From: Takakia lepidozioides | Taxonomy: Eukaryota; Streptophyta; Takakiopsida; Takakiales; Takakiaceae | Length of the DNA stretch: 64,000 nt | Direction: 5' to 3' | Assembly: GCA_030704615.1 (NCBI GenBank) | Contig: CM060732.1 | Coordinates: 21,452,001 to 21,516,000 of the forward strand | Shown here: piece after piece, positions 32,544 to 44,870 of the stretch | Layout of the letters: each line of letters starts with the position of its first letter | How positions within the stretch are numbered: position 1 is the first letter of the stretch | Notes under the pieces: generated by a model | What the model saw: only the letters and a program-made list of their open reading frames with translations | Databases searched by the model: none | Told to the model about the DNA's origin: nothing | Made by a program: the position numbers and the translations under genes

Positions 32544-33863
32544 TCATGATCGTTTCATCATGACCCATGAAGACCAGCCCAAGCGTGGTAGAAATTGGGC
32601 CCAAGATTTCTTGGGCTTGGGCCCTAGTGTAGCCCTAGGAATTCTAAGCTTGCGGTGCCTCGAGTTCACTTCAGCATCCTCAAAGCCCATCGGGGATTTG
32701 CCATTGATCGGGGAAGACGTAGTGCCAGGTAATGGTTGACTCTGAAGTCCTTGTGCAGAGGTTTTGATCCTTCCCCTAGGAGAGATCAAAGGAAGCGATG
32801 AGCTCTTGCCTCCTCCTCTCGCTACACCTGTCACGTGCTGCAAGCAGAGACCCCCATGCCCTGCACCCCTCAGTCATCAGATCTGCAAATATCTTATGCA
32901 GCAATGCTATGATGTTGGGGAAACGCTCCTCTCAAACATATAAGCACATCTAGACTTCCAGAGAGCCCACAACCTATGAGCCCGCAGGCAGGACCATACC
33001 GGACAAGAGTCCCAAAGATGGCCCTGGGCCCAATTCAGGAGCAGCAGAAGAGGGGAATGAGAGCAACCTGTCCTCCATTTAGAGTAGAAATCAGATACCA
33101 TTCTCCACACTTTGGCTGCAAGCGGGCAGCTGACAAGGCAGTGCTCTATCGACTCTTCCACATTACCAGGGCATAAGAGACAGGCTGGATTGCCATCATA
33201 AGAGTGGGCAGCTACGGGTAGAATTCTGTTGGCTATTTTCCAAGGAAAAGCTGAGACCTTTGAGGCCCTGTCTTTACGCCAGATATCCTTCCAGATAAGC
33301 TTCCAGTGGATTCTAGCATTAGGAATGTGATGCCACTTTCTTGCCAATTTGACAGCGAAACTGGCAGTACCCAGTGTACCCAAAGAATGGTGACTTTTTG
33401 GGGCAGTACCCAGCAGCAATCTATATCCTATCTTTGCAGTGTACCCAAAGAATGGTGACTTTTTGGCATTCATCCAAGCCCACTCCCCCGGATCAAACTG
33501 CAGGCCAGCCAGAGGAATGGAAAGAAACCAGTTTAGTCTGCCCACCGGGCCTCCATTCCCGGAGGAGGGACTAATAATAATAATAAAACCAGTAAAAAAT
33601 TTAAGTTTTTCTATATTCTTCATGCATAACATTTGAAGAGGGCAGGGCCTTTGACAACGGGTCAATAGATTGGATGGAAGCGAAGCGAATATTGGTCCCA
33701 CGACCCACATTCTCCCCGCGTGTATATATGGACGATAGAAACACAGAAATTGGTGCGGACATCTCTCCTGTCCAGGGTTGGCGGCGGGATCAGTGACAAT
33801 CTGAGTCACAAGAGCTCTAGGTGATTTTTCATTCTTTTCATTCTCTTGAGTTGAATCAAGCAA
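32544..33863 (-). pseudogene. LINE retrotransposon remnant (zf-RVT region)
   Basis: The frame 33863-32907 has KKSPFFGYTAKIGYRLLLG, KLIWKDIWRKDRASKVSAF, and CLLCPGNVEESIEHCLVSCPLAAKVWRM, then RLWALWKSRCAYMFE: the zinc-binding domain and tail of a plant LINE ORF2. A second short frame (32843-32544) resembles the 3' segment of the LINE at 17.5 kb. The polymerase core is missing. A 60-bp direct repeat (gcagtacccag..gtgtacccaaagaatggtgactttttgg, 33364 and 33405-33460) interrupts it. It ends within a few bases of the methyltransferase start codon, so its fusion to that gene's leader is worth noting. Confidence 0.75.
33721..33731 (+). promoter_or_regulatory. candidate TATA box of the O-methyltransferase gene
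   Basis: gtatatatgg lies about 140 bp before the ATG at 33867, a plausible distance for a TATA element plus a leader. There is no other support. Confidence 0.4.
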
Positions 33864-33866
33864 GCA

Positions 33867-36256
33867 ATGGCAGAACCTATCGAAATCAGCAACACGGGTG
33901 CTACGAAGGATACAATCCCCAGTTCTGATGAAGAAGGCATGAGATGTGCACTGGTAGCGTCAGAGCTGGTTTTGGCGTTTTCAAAGTCTATGGTTCTAAA
34001 GGCAGTTGTACTGCTAGATGTACCGGACATCATCGCCAAAGCTGGACCTGGGGCTGTTCTATCTCTTGAAGAAATTGCTGCCCAGCTTCCGAGCGAGAGT
34101 GTGGACATTCATTGCCTCCTCCGCGTCATGAGAGCAGCGGTAGTTTACGGCATCTTCAGAGCAACACATCTTACCTCGGATTCTGGGAAAAATTCAACTC
34201 GGTATGCGCTCAATGGGGTTTCCAAATTGTTTGTGAAGCACAACAGCAAAAACTCCTTCCCTAAAGTGCTCAGCATGGTATTGCACAAAGTGACCCAAGC
34301 GCCTTGGCATCATCTTCATGAGTCGGTTCTTTATGGGAAAACCCCATTCACGGCAGCGCATGGGACGGTGAGATTGCCAGCTGATTGGCATTGAACATGG
34401 ATACGCATCCGCTTGTAGAGATGCATGTACCCGACTCTATCTACTAGTACCTGCTCCTTGAAATGGACGTACATTATATATACTGAAGTCACGTCGTACT
34501 AGAAGGTAACCACAGTTCGTGCTTCGTATTCATTTCATGTCAAAATTGTAGATCTACAGAGATCTCGACTAATCGTACTTATGAAGTGGTAAGGAATTTT
34601 CAATGTTACTTCAGGAGCTATCAAAAGTATGATCCGTGTTCTGGAGACTATGCTTCTTCAAGTTTGTAGCTGACTCGGATCTTACTCTCACACTTCGATT
34701 ATATCCACGTGACTACATCCATATTATAAATGACCGACTCTTGCACTCACTTTGTGAATTACTGCTGTTCCGGTCGTCTGGATGCATGAGTGTGTGACCC
34801 CACGAGCTTTTGAACGATAGACCTTTGTTTCGTGATAAATCGAAAATTGCAACTACTGTTGCAGAATGCATGGGACTACACGAGTCAGGACCCTGAATAC
34901 TCCACAGTTTTCCATGCTGCCATGGTGGGTGTAACTTCATCGGTGACGAATAAAATTGTACAGTACGACGGATTCAAGGACATCAAGACTCTTGTTGACG
35001 TTGGTGGAGGCACGGGCCAAATGCTCGCAGACATTGTCAAGGCGCATCCGCACATCCATGGCGTCCTCTTTGATATGCCCCACGTTGTGGCCACGGCACC
35101 CACTATTCCTGGTATGAAGTCACCTGAACTACAATGTCCGCACATGAGCTGGGCTGGTCTGTAAAACGATTCTACTTTTGAGTAGATGATATTTGAACTG
35201 GGATAAACACTTCAGCACGTCCGTATACCCATAACCCAGGCCCCACTTAGTCCATTTCTTCTTGTGTGCATTGGTTTCTACCCTTGCCAAACTCATGCTT
35301 GTGAGACTAGCTAGTACTTTGCCACGTACTGTTGCACAGGCTTTGCACTATGGTCATAAGAGGGTTAGAATTTGTCGGCATCTGTTTGTAGCTGTGATGC
35401 TCAACAGTTCAGAGATTTTACCCAATTGTTGAGATCTGTTTGGGCAGGAGTCGAGCAGGTAGGAGGAAACATGTTCGAGAGTATACCAAGCAGCGATGCC
35501 ATCATCATAAAGGTATGTCAAACAATCTGCATCTTCTATGAGCTTCAAGTTGGTTTGGCGTGTTTCAAGTGTTGAATTTAGAGTGTCCGATCCGTGATCA
35601 TGATGATCCACATCCAGCTCGTTGCACTAGGAGAAGAAACAACAGAAATGAAGAGAAGTGCTGTTTAGTGAGGAACACGCTCTAGTACAGTCAGAGCTCT
35701 CTGGGTGTATGAACTGATGAGACTAGAAATAAGTTCTTCACCAAGTGCTTGAAGATCACAGTTGTTGGTTTTGACCTTCCGGGGATTAATATTGCACTCA
35801 CATTGACTGAGTGCTAAGTGGGACCCTGCGCCCAAGTTACTAGTCGAATTACTAGCAGGCAGAGAAAGAGAGTGACAGTCTATATGTGTGGTGGTGATGT
35901 TTGAATGGAGAGCTGCACAGATGATCCTACACGACTGGGATGACGATCGGTGTGGCCAAATCCTCGAAAACTGCGAGAAGGCACTTCCAGCTAATGGTAG
36001 ATTGATTATAGCTGAACAAATCCTGCCCTCTGAGGAAGATGACAATCTGAGCAATCCTGCCGCCAGTAGAGGCCGCACAGTTGCGCGGGATCTCCTCATG
36101 ATGACACAAACCGAAGGTGGCAAGGAGAGAACAGAGGAGCAGTACCGGCATATCCTAGCTGCTGCCGGTTTTCAGAACATCAACTTGGTGCAGCTCACAT
36201 TATCCAACCAATATACCTTTGGAATCGAGTCGCTGATTGAGGCTTACAAGAGTTGA
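33867..36256 (+). CDS. caffeic-acid-type O-methyltransferase, four exons
   Basis: Exons 33867-34367, 34865-35111, 35448-35512 and 35921-36256 join in frame to a 382-residue protein; all introns are GT..AG. An N-terminal dimerisation region (about 1-115) with LDVPDIIAKAGPGAVLSLEEIA leads to the SAM-binding motif LVDVGGGTG (about 210-218), then FDMPHVVATAP and GGNMFESIP. The catalytic base is His in MILHDWDD (about 275), with supporting acids in IIAEQILP (about 303) and GGKERTEEQ (about 340). The C-terminus is FGIESLIEAYKS. Length and order match plant COMT-like enzymes, which methylate phenolic hydroxyls with SAM in the cytosol; the exact substrate cannot be read. The usual KWILHDW has Met for Trp. 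The ATG at 33867 fits the family N-terminus. A possible polyadenylation signal (aataaa) is near 36325. The gene looks intact. Confidence 0.9.
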
Positions 36257-37616
36257 TCTCTCCCACATGTTTTGAGCTTCTCATGTTTGTGATGTTCTGA
36301 GGCATTCATCCGCAGAACCATGGAAATAAAGTCCAAGCCCCAGGACATTCCTGCAAGGTTAGAATGATCTTTGACTCGAATGCTACCCTGGTTACTTAGA
36401 GGATTCTCTAAACATTATCGGGTGACATGAATGCTTCCATGGGTGACAGAGGGGGCTTGTCGAGGTTGCAATACCGATCAGCAAGCTCTTCAAACTTTGC
36501 TTGCTGAATGACCCCATATGTCAACAGGCACTCCACCAACTCATCAACCAGGGTCCACTTCTGCTGGAAACACTGTACCACAAAGAGTGTCAGTTTGTGC
36601 TCTAGATGTGTGGACGTTACCTTGACACTGGTTAACATGCTTCTGGGCAAATATAGGAAACTCGAAATATTTTCCTGTAGCATTGCAAGGGGAGGTTCAC
36701 ACCGGACACTTCCAGGTGCTCTACTTCATATGAAGTCTGATTGCTTGTTGGATTAAAATCCTAGTCAAGCCAGTAGGAATGATCTAGGATAACTAGGTAC
36801 AACCATAAGGGTGTCCATCGAAGTCACAGTGGGGACAAATCCTAGCTACTCAAACAACAGTAGTAAAAAGCATTTCAGACTACACGTTCAAACGCCCTCT
36901 ATTGGTATATGGAAATCTATCCCTGGATGATGGCTTGGGGCGCCCTGTAGTTTGGGAAATGAAGGGGGCGTGCAATAAAAATTTGGGGCAAATAGCATTG
37001 AGGGCACCAGTTAAAACTAAAATGGTGACCCAATCCTTAAGCTCCATGACAACTTTAGGTGGCTTGCTGACAAGCTGCGCAACTACTTGCACGCAACTGG
37101 GAAAATGACCACCAGATGTAAAGCTATGGACAACGTCTGCCTAAAGTACAATCAGTGGCTCAAGGAAAGTATGGAAAAAGGTGAAGTACTGTCATGACTT
37201 CATGCAGGCATACTTGTGCCCTGTGGTCTGCCTCACCCGCCCGCCCTTCTGCTGGACTGATATTCCCTTGCAAAACACTTCAAGGACTACTTGTCGAATG
37301 CCTGCATAGGATACCCTCATGTGTGCCAAAGGTTAGCAATTTAGTCCTAGCTACCCTGTCAGGTGTGTACTGGGCAAGTGGCATAACATTATGCATGGAT
37401 TAGATGCTTGACTGGGATCTTTAATCCTAACTGGAGTGCTTCTTACGGATGCCAGTTCCAGCCCATCATATCTCAGTGTTCGTCTCTTCCATCAGTAATG
37501 GCTAAATAGACGGATTGACTCCGGCGAACAGCAGAGCCCCAGCTTCCTCCTCTCTCTCTATCATGTGCGGTCGTCTGATTGGCTTTGTTTTCTTTGTTTA
37601 CCGAGGTATGTTAGGG
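36257..37616. other. 3' flank of the methyltransferase; no gene recognised
   Basis: The first 100 bp are the probable 3' UTR. Beyond that only short frames without recognised motifs are present on both strands. Confidence 0.45.
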
Positions 37617-38333
37617 TTAGGGCAAGGGTTTGGAGGTTCTGTGGGCTTGAAGTACACTATCACACCCACCACTTTGCCCAGATGAGCCCAGGGGATCGTT
37701 AACCCAAACGTGCACAATCGGCACGGATACGTTGGGCTGACAGTTGTAGTCTCCCTTGAGTTTTGGACATTTTTCAGTGAGAATCTTGATTGAATAGCAT
37801 CTATGGAGGTAGTACCGAGGATTCTCGCAAGATACTGCACATGTTAGCTTCATGGACGTGGAAAAAAAGTGAACCTTTTGAATTCCATGACAGCAGCATT
37901 TGAAAGCCGTGGGACTCTGCTTTAGAGGTACATACTCCCTACCTCGCCCCCATAAGCTGTCATGCATTCTCGCGCCTTCAAGCTTTGGGTTTCCTCCACC
38001 CCCACTGGCGTGATGCCTGAAATGTGACTTTGGCGCTAGCGTCTGACAATCAAAAACAAAAGATCGGGATAAATTACTGTCTGTCTGCGCCTTCTCATAC
38101 ACGGTTCTTCCCATCCTCTTTAGCTTGGCAAACTGTCTATCAAATGACTCAGATGGTAGTGGAGTGCCAGGAGCATTGAAAGGGCTTCCATACCCACTCA
38201 CACAGGTCCACAGACTAAAGAGTGAAAATGCAAGAAAGAAAGGGTTTGCTAAGCACCGGAGAGATGGCAGTGCTTCTGTAATCCACAGTGCCTCCTCTGC
38301 TGCCCTCGCAAGTTGGTAAGTTTTCAACTTCAA
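37617..38333 (-). CDS. hypothetical 238-residue open frame
   Basis: A long frame, but the first codon is TTG rather than ATG. Near its start is a hydrophobic stretch (FFLAFSLFSLWTCVSG, about 32-47) like a signal peptide. The body is Cys- and His-containing without a known domain. On the opposite strand a good splice donor (TTG|GTAAGT) sits at about 38315, so the locus may instead be a plus-strand exon (38125-38316). I do not recognise a family. Confidence 0.25.
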   Translation of the reverse strand: MKLKTYQLARAAEEALWITEALPSLRCLANPFFLAFSLFSLWTCVSGYGSPFNAPGTPLPSESFDRQFAKLKRMGRTVYEKAQTDSNLSRSFVFDCQTLAPKSHFRHHASGGGGNPKLEGARMHDSLWGRGREYVPLKQSPTAFKCCCHGIQKVHFFSTSMKLTCAVSCENPRYYLHRCYSIKILTEKCPKLKGDYNCQPNVSVPIVHVWVNDPLGSSGQSGGCDSVLQAHRTSKPLP

Positions 38334-38339
38334 CCTCCC

Positions 38340-39000
38340 TCAAGCCGGCAGCTGTAAGTCATCAGGGATGTGTAATGTAAAAGGTTGTCATCCAATAGAT
38401 AGCCTTTATAGTGGTTAGGCCATAATGCCATTCCACTAGAGACGGGAGGTATTCAAAACATCAAAAAGGGGTCCACCTTCCCCATCAGAAGGCAGGTAGC
38501 CCTTCGGTTTCAAGAGAAACAGTAAGTTACCCTTGTGTGGAGAGGAGTCCACATTCATTATTTCCCTTTAAGTGACCTTCTTTTCCATAAAAGAACAGGG
38601 TATCATGTAGAATACCCTGAGAACAACACCGGGATCAACAGGTTTCTCAACAATGTTGGATCGCCTGAAACCTTGAAATATGAGAGAGAGTTGGGGGAAA
38701 TCACAGCCTCTTCTCATGTCCTTGAAATAACGAACTTACTCTATTATAAGTGAGCAGCTTGAAAAGCCTCCTATAGGGGAAGAACCAAGTTAAGTAACAG
38801 GGAATAGTTCAGATGCATTTTTCTCGTCTGTGAGTAGGTATATCCCTTCTGGGGACAGTACTGGACGGTACTGTGGGAAAAACGACAATTTTCCCAGTCG
38901 AGGAGCACCACGCACTTCAACAGGTACTTATTATGGACCAAAGTTGACATCCCTTGCTTCTGTGAGTGCTAGAAAGCTGTTGAGGGATGGGATTGATAGG
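38340..39000. other. no gene recognised
   Basis: Contains a weak resemblance (38470-38510, agaaggcaggtagcccttcgg) to the 3' half of the SINE found elsewhere in the window. Otherwise nothing identifiable. Confidence 0.35.
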
Positions 39001-39002
39001 GT

Positions 39003-39830
39003 CCAGTGTTGTGCGGGTTGAGCCTTTTTACGGAACCCGCCAGGGTACGGGTATTTTTCTGGAGCCTAGTCCGGGTCCGGATCCGGGTTTCTGAAATTTG
39101 AAAAATCCCGGTCCGGGTTCGGGTCCGGGTTTCTCAACACGGACTCGGGTTCGGGTCCAGGTAGTTGTTGGAAAATATTAGCGGGTTCACGGGTTCGGAT
39201 CCGGGTCCTAGTTAATTTATTAAATAAATTAGAAAAAAATAAGATTAATTAGGGATAAACTTATTTTTGGCTGAAATAAAATTAAATCCTAATAATGAAT
39301 TCACATTCCTTCAATATGTATTGCTCATTTAACACAAGAATTAAAATAGAAATTGAGTTCCATTCTTCAATATCAATTCTGAAACATGTTAACAATAGTA
39401 ATATGCCTCAAGGCTCATAGATCACTATAGCATGGATGTGTGGGAGCCAGCCTCATAATAATAATATATGACGCCTCCTTCGGGAGGCATAAATTATGGT
39501 GTCACTCGACCGAAGGGGCACAACTTTGTGACACCAATCCGTGGATTGAACCCACAACCACTTTTTAGGTGGCATGTGGCCATTTCCACTGGGCTACAAC
39601 TTGGAGGGGGCAGGCACGCTGCTGCAGCGGCCTATTGCTCGACACATTGCACATCTAAGGTGGACCCCGCGTGCCCCACCTGATATTAAGACCCGGACCG
39701 GTTCCGGGATCATTTTAGAAATGAATCCTCGGTCAGGGTCCGGGTTTTTGCTGACAGCACGGGTCCGGGTGCGGGTCCGGGTAACACGGATCCTAACCCA
39801 CCGTCAAAACCCGGACCCGCACAACACTGG
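39003..39830. mobile_element. hAT-like non-autonomous element with GGGTCCGGGT subterminal repeats
   Basis: Terminal inverted repeats CCAGTGTTGTGCGGGT (39003) and ACCCGCACAACACTGG (39815-39830). The first 200 bp and last 120 bp are filled with cgggtccgggt and cgggttcgggt units. The centre is AT-rich and carries a SINE at 39455-39604. The terminus CAGTGTTGTG is the same as that of the element at 52340-53500. No 8-bp duplication is visible here (atagggtc versus gtttaatc). No transposase is encoded. Confidence 0.75.
39455..39604 (-). mobile_element. tRNA-derived SINE, copy 1 (minus strand)
   Basis: Reverse complement shows the pol III A-box-like TAGCCCAGTGG and B-box-like GGTTCAATCC, then ggtgtcacaaag and the 3' end ccttcgggaggcgtca followed by a short (TATTAT)n tail. 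It lies inside the hAT-like element and so inserted later. Confidence 0.8.
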
Positions 39831-40904
39831 TTTAATCCCCCAACACTCTTCCAAATTGTCGATGGCCACAGGTCGTTAGTAACTAATTCATTTGGTCAGT
39901 TTCGGAAAAGCGGACACTGTGGGAACAGCTAATAGCGTGGGGCCACGGGAGGTTAACGAAGTGGGTCGAGTGGATGTGGACACTTGTACTATAACGTGGT
40001 TGGAAGTGCCAATGGGCTTGTAGGTAGGGTTGCAGGGTTTTTCTTTATAGGGCATGGCGGTGGGCCCCCTTCTAGAAGGCAAGGCTCCACCACCGCCGGG
40101 AGACACTATATAAGGAGGGTAAGGGGTATACAATTTATTTGGTTTCTTTCGGCTCCCTTCGGTGAAGCAGAGCCCCCTTTAGAAAATAAAAATTTGGAAC
40201 CTGAACCATCATCTGAACATGTGGGACATGGAAAGGATGACTGTTAAATAGTTTATGAAAACCAGTATTGTCACGTGTAAACGGTGGACATATTCTACAG
40301 GTTTAATGTGAATGTGTAAACTGTAAACCTGTAAACCTTCCTGTTATCATCACAATCCAAAAACTACCTCTCATAAAATTGTTCTGATTTTTCAACTACC
40401 CATATAGCTCGGCGAACATGTGTGGGCACAGACATGTCTGAACAACTTGGGTGCGGAAGAGGTTTGTCATGGGTTTGTCGAACGACTGCACATGCTCATC
40501 AGGCCACAAATGGCAGATGTGCTGCACATGTGCTTAGAGAGTGAAAGAAGATGATCAAAGAAAGAGAAATGCAACGGGTTCGTTCACCCTTCCAGTTGAT
40601 GGGCACTTAGAGGAAGTGTCTAGACCTTCACTTTCTTCACGGAGGTGGGCAACCAGCATGTACTGGAAGTTGCCAGCAGCAGCCATGTACAAGGTGTGCA
40701 TGTCAACTTAAAAACTGCAGCTCATAGATACTTCGAAATTCAAAAGACGATCAACTACAGAAATTGGCAACGTTGTAACTATAATATATTGATCAGTGGT
40801 AAGTCTACGCGAGACTTCCGTTTAAGTAGTTATTTTATTGGAGAAAGGAGATAGATGCCCTCGATTTGCATTGAGGAAGCAAGGTTAACGCATCCTAAGC
40901 ATCA
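39831..40904. other. no gene recognised
   Basis: Short frames only. A tandem run of gtaaac (40277-40340: gtgtaaacggtgg, gtgtaaactgtaaacctgtaaacc) is the only local structure I saw. Confidence 0.4.
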
Positions 40905-41210
40905 CCCTTGCAGAAACGTCCTGGGGCTGGGAACCCAAATTTTATTTATCCCATGGTTATGTGAAGGAATGCCTCGAACATAGAACATCATAATCCTGAG
41001 AAGCTCAAAACATGTGTGAAGGATCAACTCTTGTAAGCTTCAATCAGCGGCTGGATTCCAAAGGTGTATATATTATTTGGAGAACGGGAGCTGCACCGAG
41101 TTGATTGTCTGAAAACCAGCAGCAGCTAGGAGAAGCCGGTACTGCTCCTTTGTTCTCTCCTTGCTGCCTTGGCTTTGTGTCATCATAAGGAGTTGAGATC
41201 CAACAGTTTC
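40905..41210 (-). pseudogene. O-methyltransferase 3'-end pseudogene fragment
   Basis: On the minus strand LLMMTQSQGSKERTKEQYR and LLAAAGFQTINSVQL match the last exon of the gene at 33867-36256, followed after a one-base frameshift by YTFGIQPLIEAYK. The similarity continues into the 3' UTR (acatgttttgagcttctca, ccccaggac..tctgcaagg). Only the end of the gene is present and the GGKERT Gly is Ser. It is an inverted segmental copy about 5 kb from its parent or from a common ancestor. Confidence 0.85.
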
Positions 41211-41382
41211 GATGTTTGCAAAGCATAGTCTCACAACAGGAAATTGGATTCCAAGTAGAATCGTGGGACATTTTAGGAGCAGAGAGCAAATTTGGGTCAT
41301 TTACCCACCTAAATTTAGAAAAAAAATAGCCCCACCCAAGTTTTGATCTTTCACTCTGAAATTTTGAGAGAACACCTGCCAT

Positions 41383-42092
41383 GTGCCCCTAATTGTGAAA
41401 GTGAAGGTTATTCATCCAAGAAAAATTTGCAACTTGCAAAATTTCCTTGGTCAAACGAAATTTTGTGATGCAATTTTCATTTGGGTTCCAAATTGTTCCA
41501 CTGATGAACAGCGTTTTGAACCAGTTCTGCTAAGGCTTAGCAACAAGCTCGCTTTTTGGAGCTCGGCAATGCAGTCTATCGTTGGCAGAGCCCTGGTGCT
41601 TAAGCAGGTGTTGCTCGCCTCCATATGGTTCCCGGCTTCGGTTTGGTCCCTTGGCTCAAAACTTGTAGCGAAAATCAGATCACTCATGCGGAACTTCCTT
41701 TGGGGGCTCTCCACGATCTCCGTCTCGCAGAGCGCTGGTCTCCCGGGCTCAGCTTTGTCGCGCAAAATAGAAAGGAGGGCTTGGGGATCCTTGACCCCGA
41801 GGCGCAAATCAAATCGCTCCTAGCTAAATGGGTTCCCCGCTCTCTTTCCCACGTCAGCCCCTGGTGCAAGCTCATCAGATCGCATTTGTTTATTCCTCCC
41901 CACTCATCTCTGAAATGGCTGGTGCACGGTACTGCAAAATCTCAATGGGGTGAACCATGGTGCTTCTTGGGTCAGTTCGCTGCAAGGCCTTACTGGTGTC
42001 TATGTGATTCTGCTAGTGCCGTTCAGTGTCCCCATTTGTGCAATTGTCGTGGGGAAGAATATTATTTTGCCAAAAACAATGTCTTGCCTTGA
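41383..42092 (+). pseudogene. LINE reverse-transcriptase C-terminal fragment
   Basis: LLRLSNKLAFWSSAMQSIVGRALVLKQVLLASIWF followed by KIRSLMRNFLWG is the thumb-side segment of plant LINE ORF2 (GR..L...VL.SI...RNFLWG). The continuation RKEGLGILDPEAQIKSLLAKW (GG.G....) is in another frame. It is truncated at both ends and on the strand opposite to the two other LINE remnants. Confidence 0.75.
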
Positions 42093-42454
42093 TATTACTG
42101 ATTGTTATGAAAAGGGCGCGACAACTGTCCAGTGTTGGAAGCTCAGAGATAGTAACTAATTGCAGATAGTTTGCATTTACTGGATAATGTGGGCTCAATA
42201 TTGGAAAACACTTTCATACAAAGTTTCCAATACTAACATTTTAGAAATGCCCCTCCACTGTCCACACCATGCTCTGCAGATGGCACTGGAACTCACCAAT
42301 TAAAATTGAAAACCCGCACACACATGAGAATCCCAAGGTTTATTAACCTTGGAGGTCACAAATTAGATGACATAGCTGGGCCATCCATGAACTAAGCCTT
42401 GCCCCTTTGCATTTGAAGCAACTTATCTAGCAACTTCCATGCGTATTACTAATT

Positions 42455-44870
42455 TCACCAGTAATCCCCACAAGAACAAATCCCATCTTGAAAGTGATGG
42501 AAGCGGTTGGCATCACGCACAACAACTCTTCTCCCAACAATCTTTGATATAAACTTGGTGGCAGTGTGGCAGTCGCCACACACACGGAGGTTCTTGATAA
42601 TGTGGATAGGCATGCCAGGAGGTGTGCTGATGAGCCCAAAAGCAATGGCCAGTTTTTCACTGTGGTACCAAAGCGAAAATTCCTTTCGCTCCTCCTCCAC
42701 ATCATGCAATACAAAGCTCGTGTCAGGAACATACCCAGCTTCCTTCATCTCCCTTGACAGTCTTGTCAGCTCAGCATGGATCTCCTGAATTCGTGGATGG
42801 ACTTTGTCTTCTACAACGAATGTATGCACCTGGTTGTTGACCTCGATGCAGCTGCGCCCAGGCTCTTTTCTGACACCTCTCTCCTCCATCATCTTTCTGA
42901 CAATTGCTTTTTCCTCCCACCTACCAGCTGCAGCATAGATGTTTGATAGCAGTACATAACTGGAAGCTCGCTGTGGGTCACACTTGATAAGACTTTTTGC
43001 TGCACGTTCTGCTAGCACCACATTACCATGAATTCTGCAGGCACCAAGTGTGGCCCCCCACACCGAAGCACTTGGCTCAATTTGCATCTTGTTAATGAAG
43101 TCCTCAGCCTCATCTAATCGTCCTGCACGACCAAGAAGGTCCACCATGCAGCCAAAATGCTCTACTGTAGGAGTTAGGCCATGATCTTCACTCATAGAGT
43201 CAAAGTAGCGACGGCCTTCTTTTACTAGGCCTGCATGACTACATGAAGAGAGAAGAGATATAAATGTGATAATTTGTGAAGGCCTCCCTACACCGTCCAT
43301 GCTGACCATATCCTGCAATCATAGCATTCCATGAGACCACATCTCGTTGGGCCATATTGTTGAATACTCGGTGAGCATCCTCCAAGCTTCCGCATTTTGC
43401 ATACATGTCAGCAAGGGCAGTCTCCAGAACGATATCTAACGGAATTCCACTTTTGATGATGTCTGCATGGACCAATTTGCCCTTTTCCGCAGCTCCTAGG
43501 CTGGCACATGCATTGAGAATACAAGTAAAAGTGACACTGTCAGGCACCACCCCTTCCTCTTGCATTTTTCCATAGATATGAAAAGCTTCCCGTGCATACT
43601 CCTGTGCATTCTCCATGCTCCCACATTTGGCATACATGTCAACAAGGGCAGTATCCAGAATGATATCTGGCATAGCTCCAGCTTTGATGATGTCAGCATG
43701 GACATTTTTGCCCTTTTCCACCGCTCTTAGGCTAGCACACACATTCAGAACACAAATGAATGTGACCCTGTTGGGCAACACCCCTTCCCGTTGCATTTGC
43801 TCATAGATCTGGAAAGCATCCCTACCAAACCCATGCTGGGCATATCCTGCAATCATCGCATTGAAAGTAATCACATTTCGCTTAGCCATGTTGTCAAACA
43901 CTTGACGTCCATCCTTTATACTACCGCATTTGAAATACATATCAGCAAGAGAAGTTTCCAGAATGAAATCAGGTGCAATTCCAGCTTTGATAAAATCAGC
44001 ATGGACTTCCTTGCCTTGTTCCAGGATTCCAAGGCTGGCACATGCATTGAGAACACTAATGAATGTGACCTTGTCAGGTTTCACCCCCTCCCCTATCATC
44101 TGCTCATAGATCTCAAAAGCCTCTCTACCACACCCCTGCTGAGCATATCCTGCAATCATTGCGTTCCATGAGACCACATTTCGTTTAGCCATTTTGTCAA
44201 ACACTCGACGTGCGTCCTTCACGCTCCCGCATTTGGCATACATGTCAGCAAGGGCAGTCTCCAGAATTATGTCTGGCACAATTCCAGCTTTAAGGATGTC
44301 AGCGTGGACTTTTTTGCCCTTCTCCACAGCTCCTAGGCTGGCACACACATTGACAATGCAAGTGAATGTGACCTTATTGGGCTTCACCCCTTGCCTTATC
44401 ATTCGCTCATAGATCTCAAATGCTTCTTCACCACACCCATGTCTGGCATATCCTACCATCATCATACTCCAGGTAACCATATCTCGCTCAGACATTTTGT
44501 CAAATACTTGGCGTGAATCCGCCACACTCCCACAATTGGCATACATGTTGACAAGGGTGTTCTGTAAAAAGATGTTTGGCTTGAATCCATTTTGGATAAT
44601 GTGGGCATGCACGTGCTTTCCAGCTGCAAGGTCTTTAATTTTTATGCATTCCTGCAAAAGACAGACATAAGTATGGGAATCTGCCAAAATCCCTCGTTGC
44701 TTTAAAATGTGCAGGGCCCCCTTCAGTTGCCCAGACTTACATAGTGCCTTGATATTCTCAGAAGTGCCCAAAGAGTTCTTGTTGACTCCCTCTCTTGGTC
44801 CTCTTTCAGAACTGGTGCTGATGGTGGAGGTGCCTGATTTAGACAATTGGGCGGGATTCAACCCTGCCAT
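42455..44870 (-). pseudogene. PLS-class PPR protein with intact DYW domain, frameshifted
   Basis: From ATG at 44870 the protein begins MAGLNPAQLSK, like the first PPR gene (MAGLNQAQSS), and has five MYAKCGS-type helices with [15 protein letters not shown] and VTFTCI segments. One repeat has lost about 24 residues in frame (SMENAQEYAREAF). At about 43280-43295 a deletion in the last repeat shifts the frame, so that frame ends at 43239. The rest (43318-42455) continues [13 protein letters not shown], the E/E+ region ([29 protein letters not shown]), then the DYW deaminase with [20 protein letters not shown] and CSCGDYW. All zinc and catalytic residues remain but out of frame with the repeats. 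Organelle targeting and C-to-U editing are family knowledge. Confidence 0.85.
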
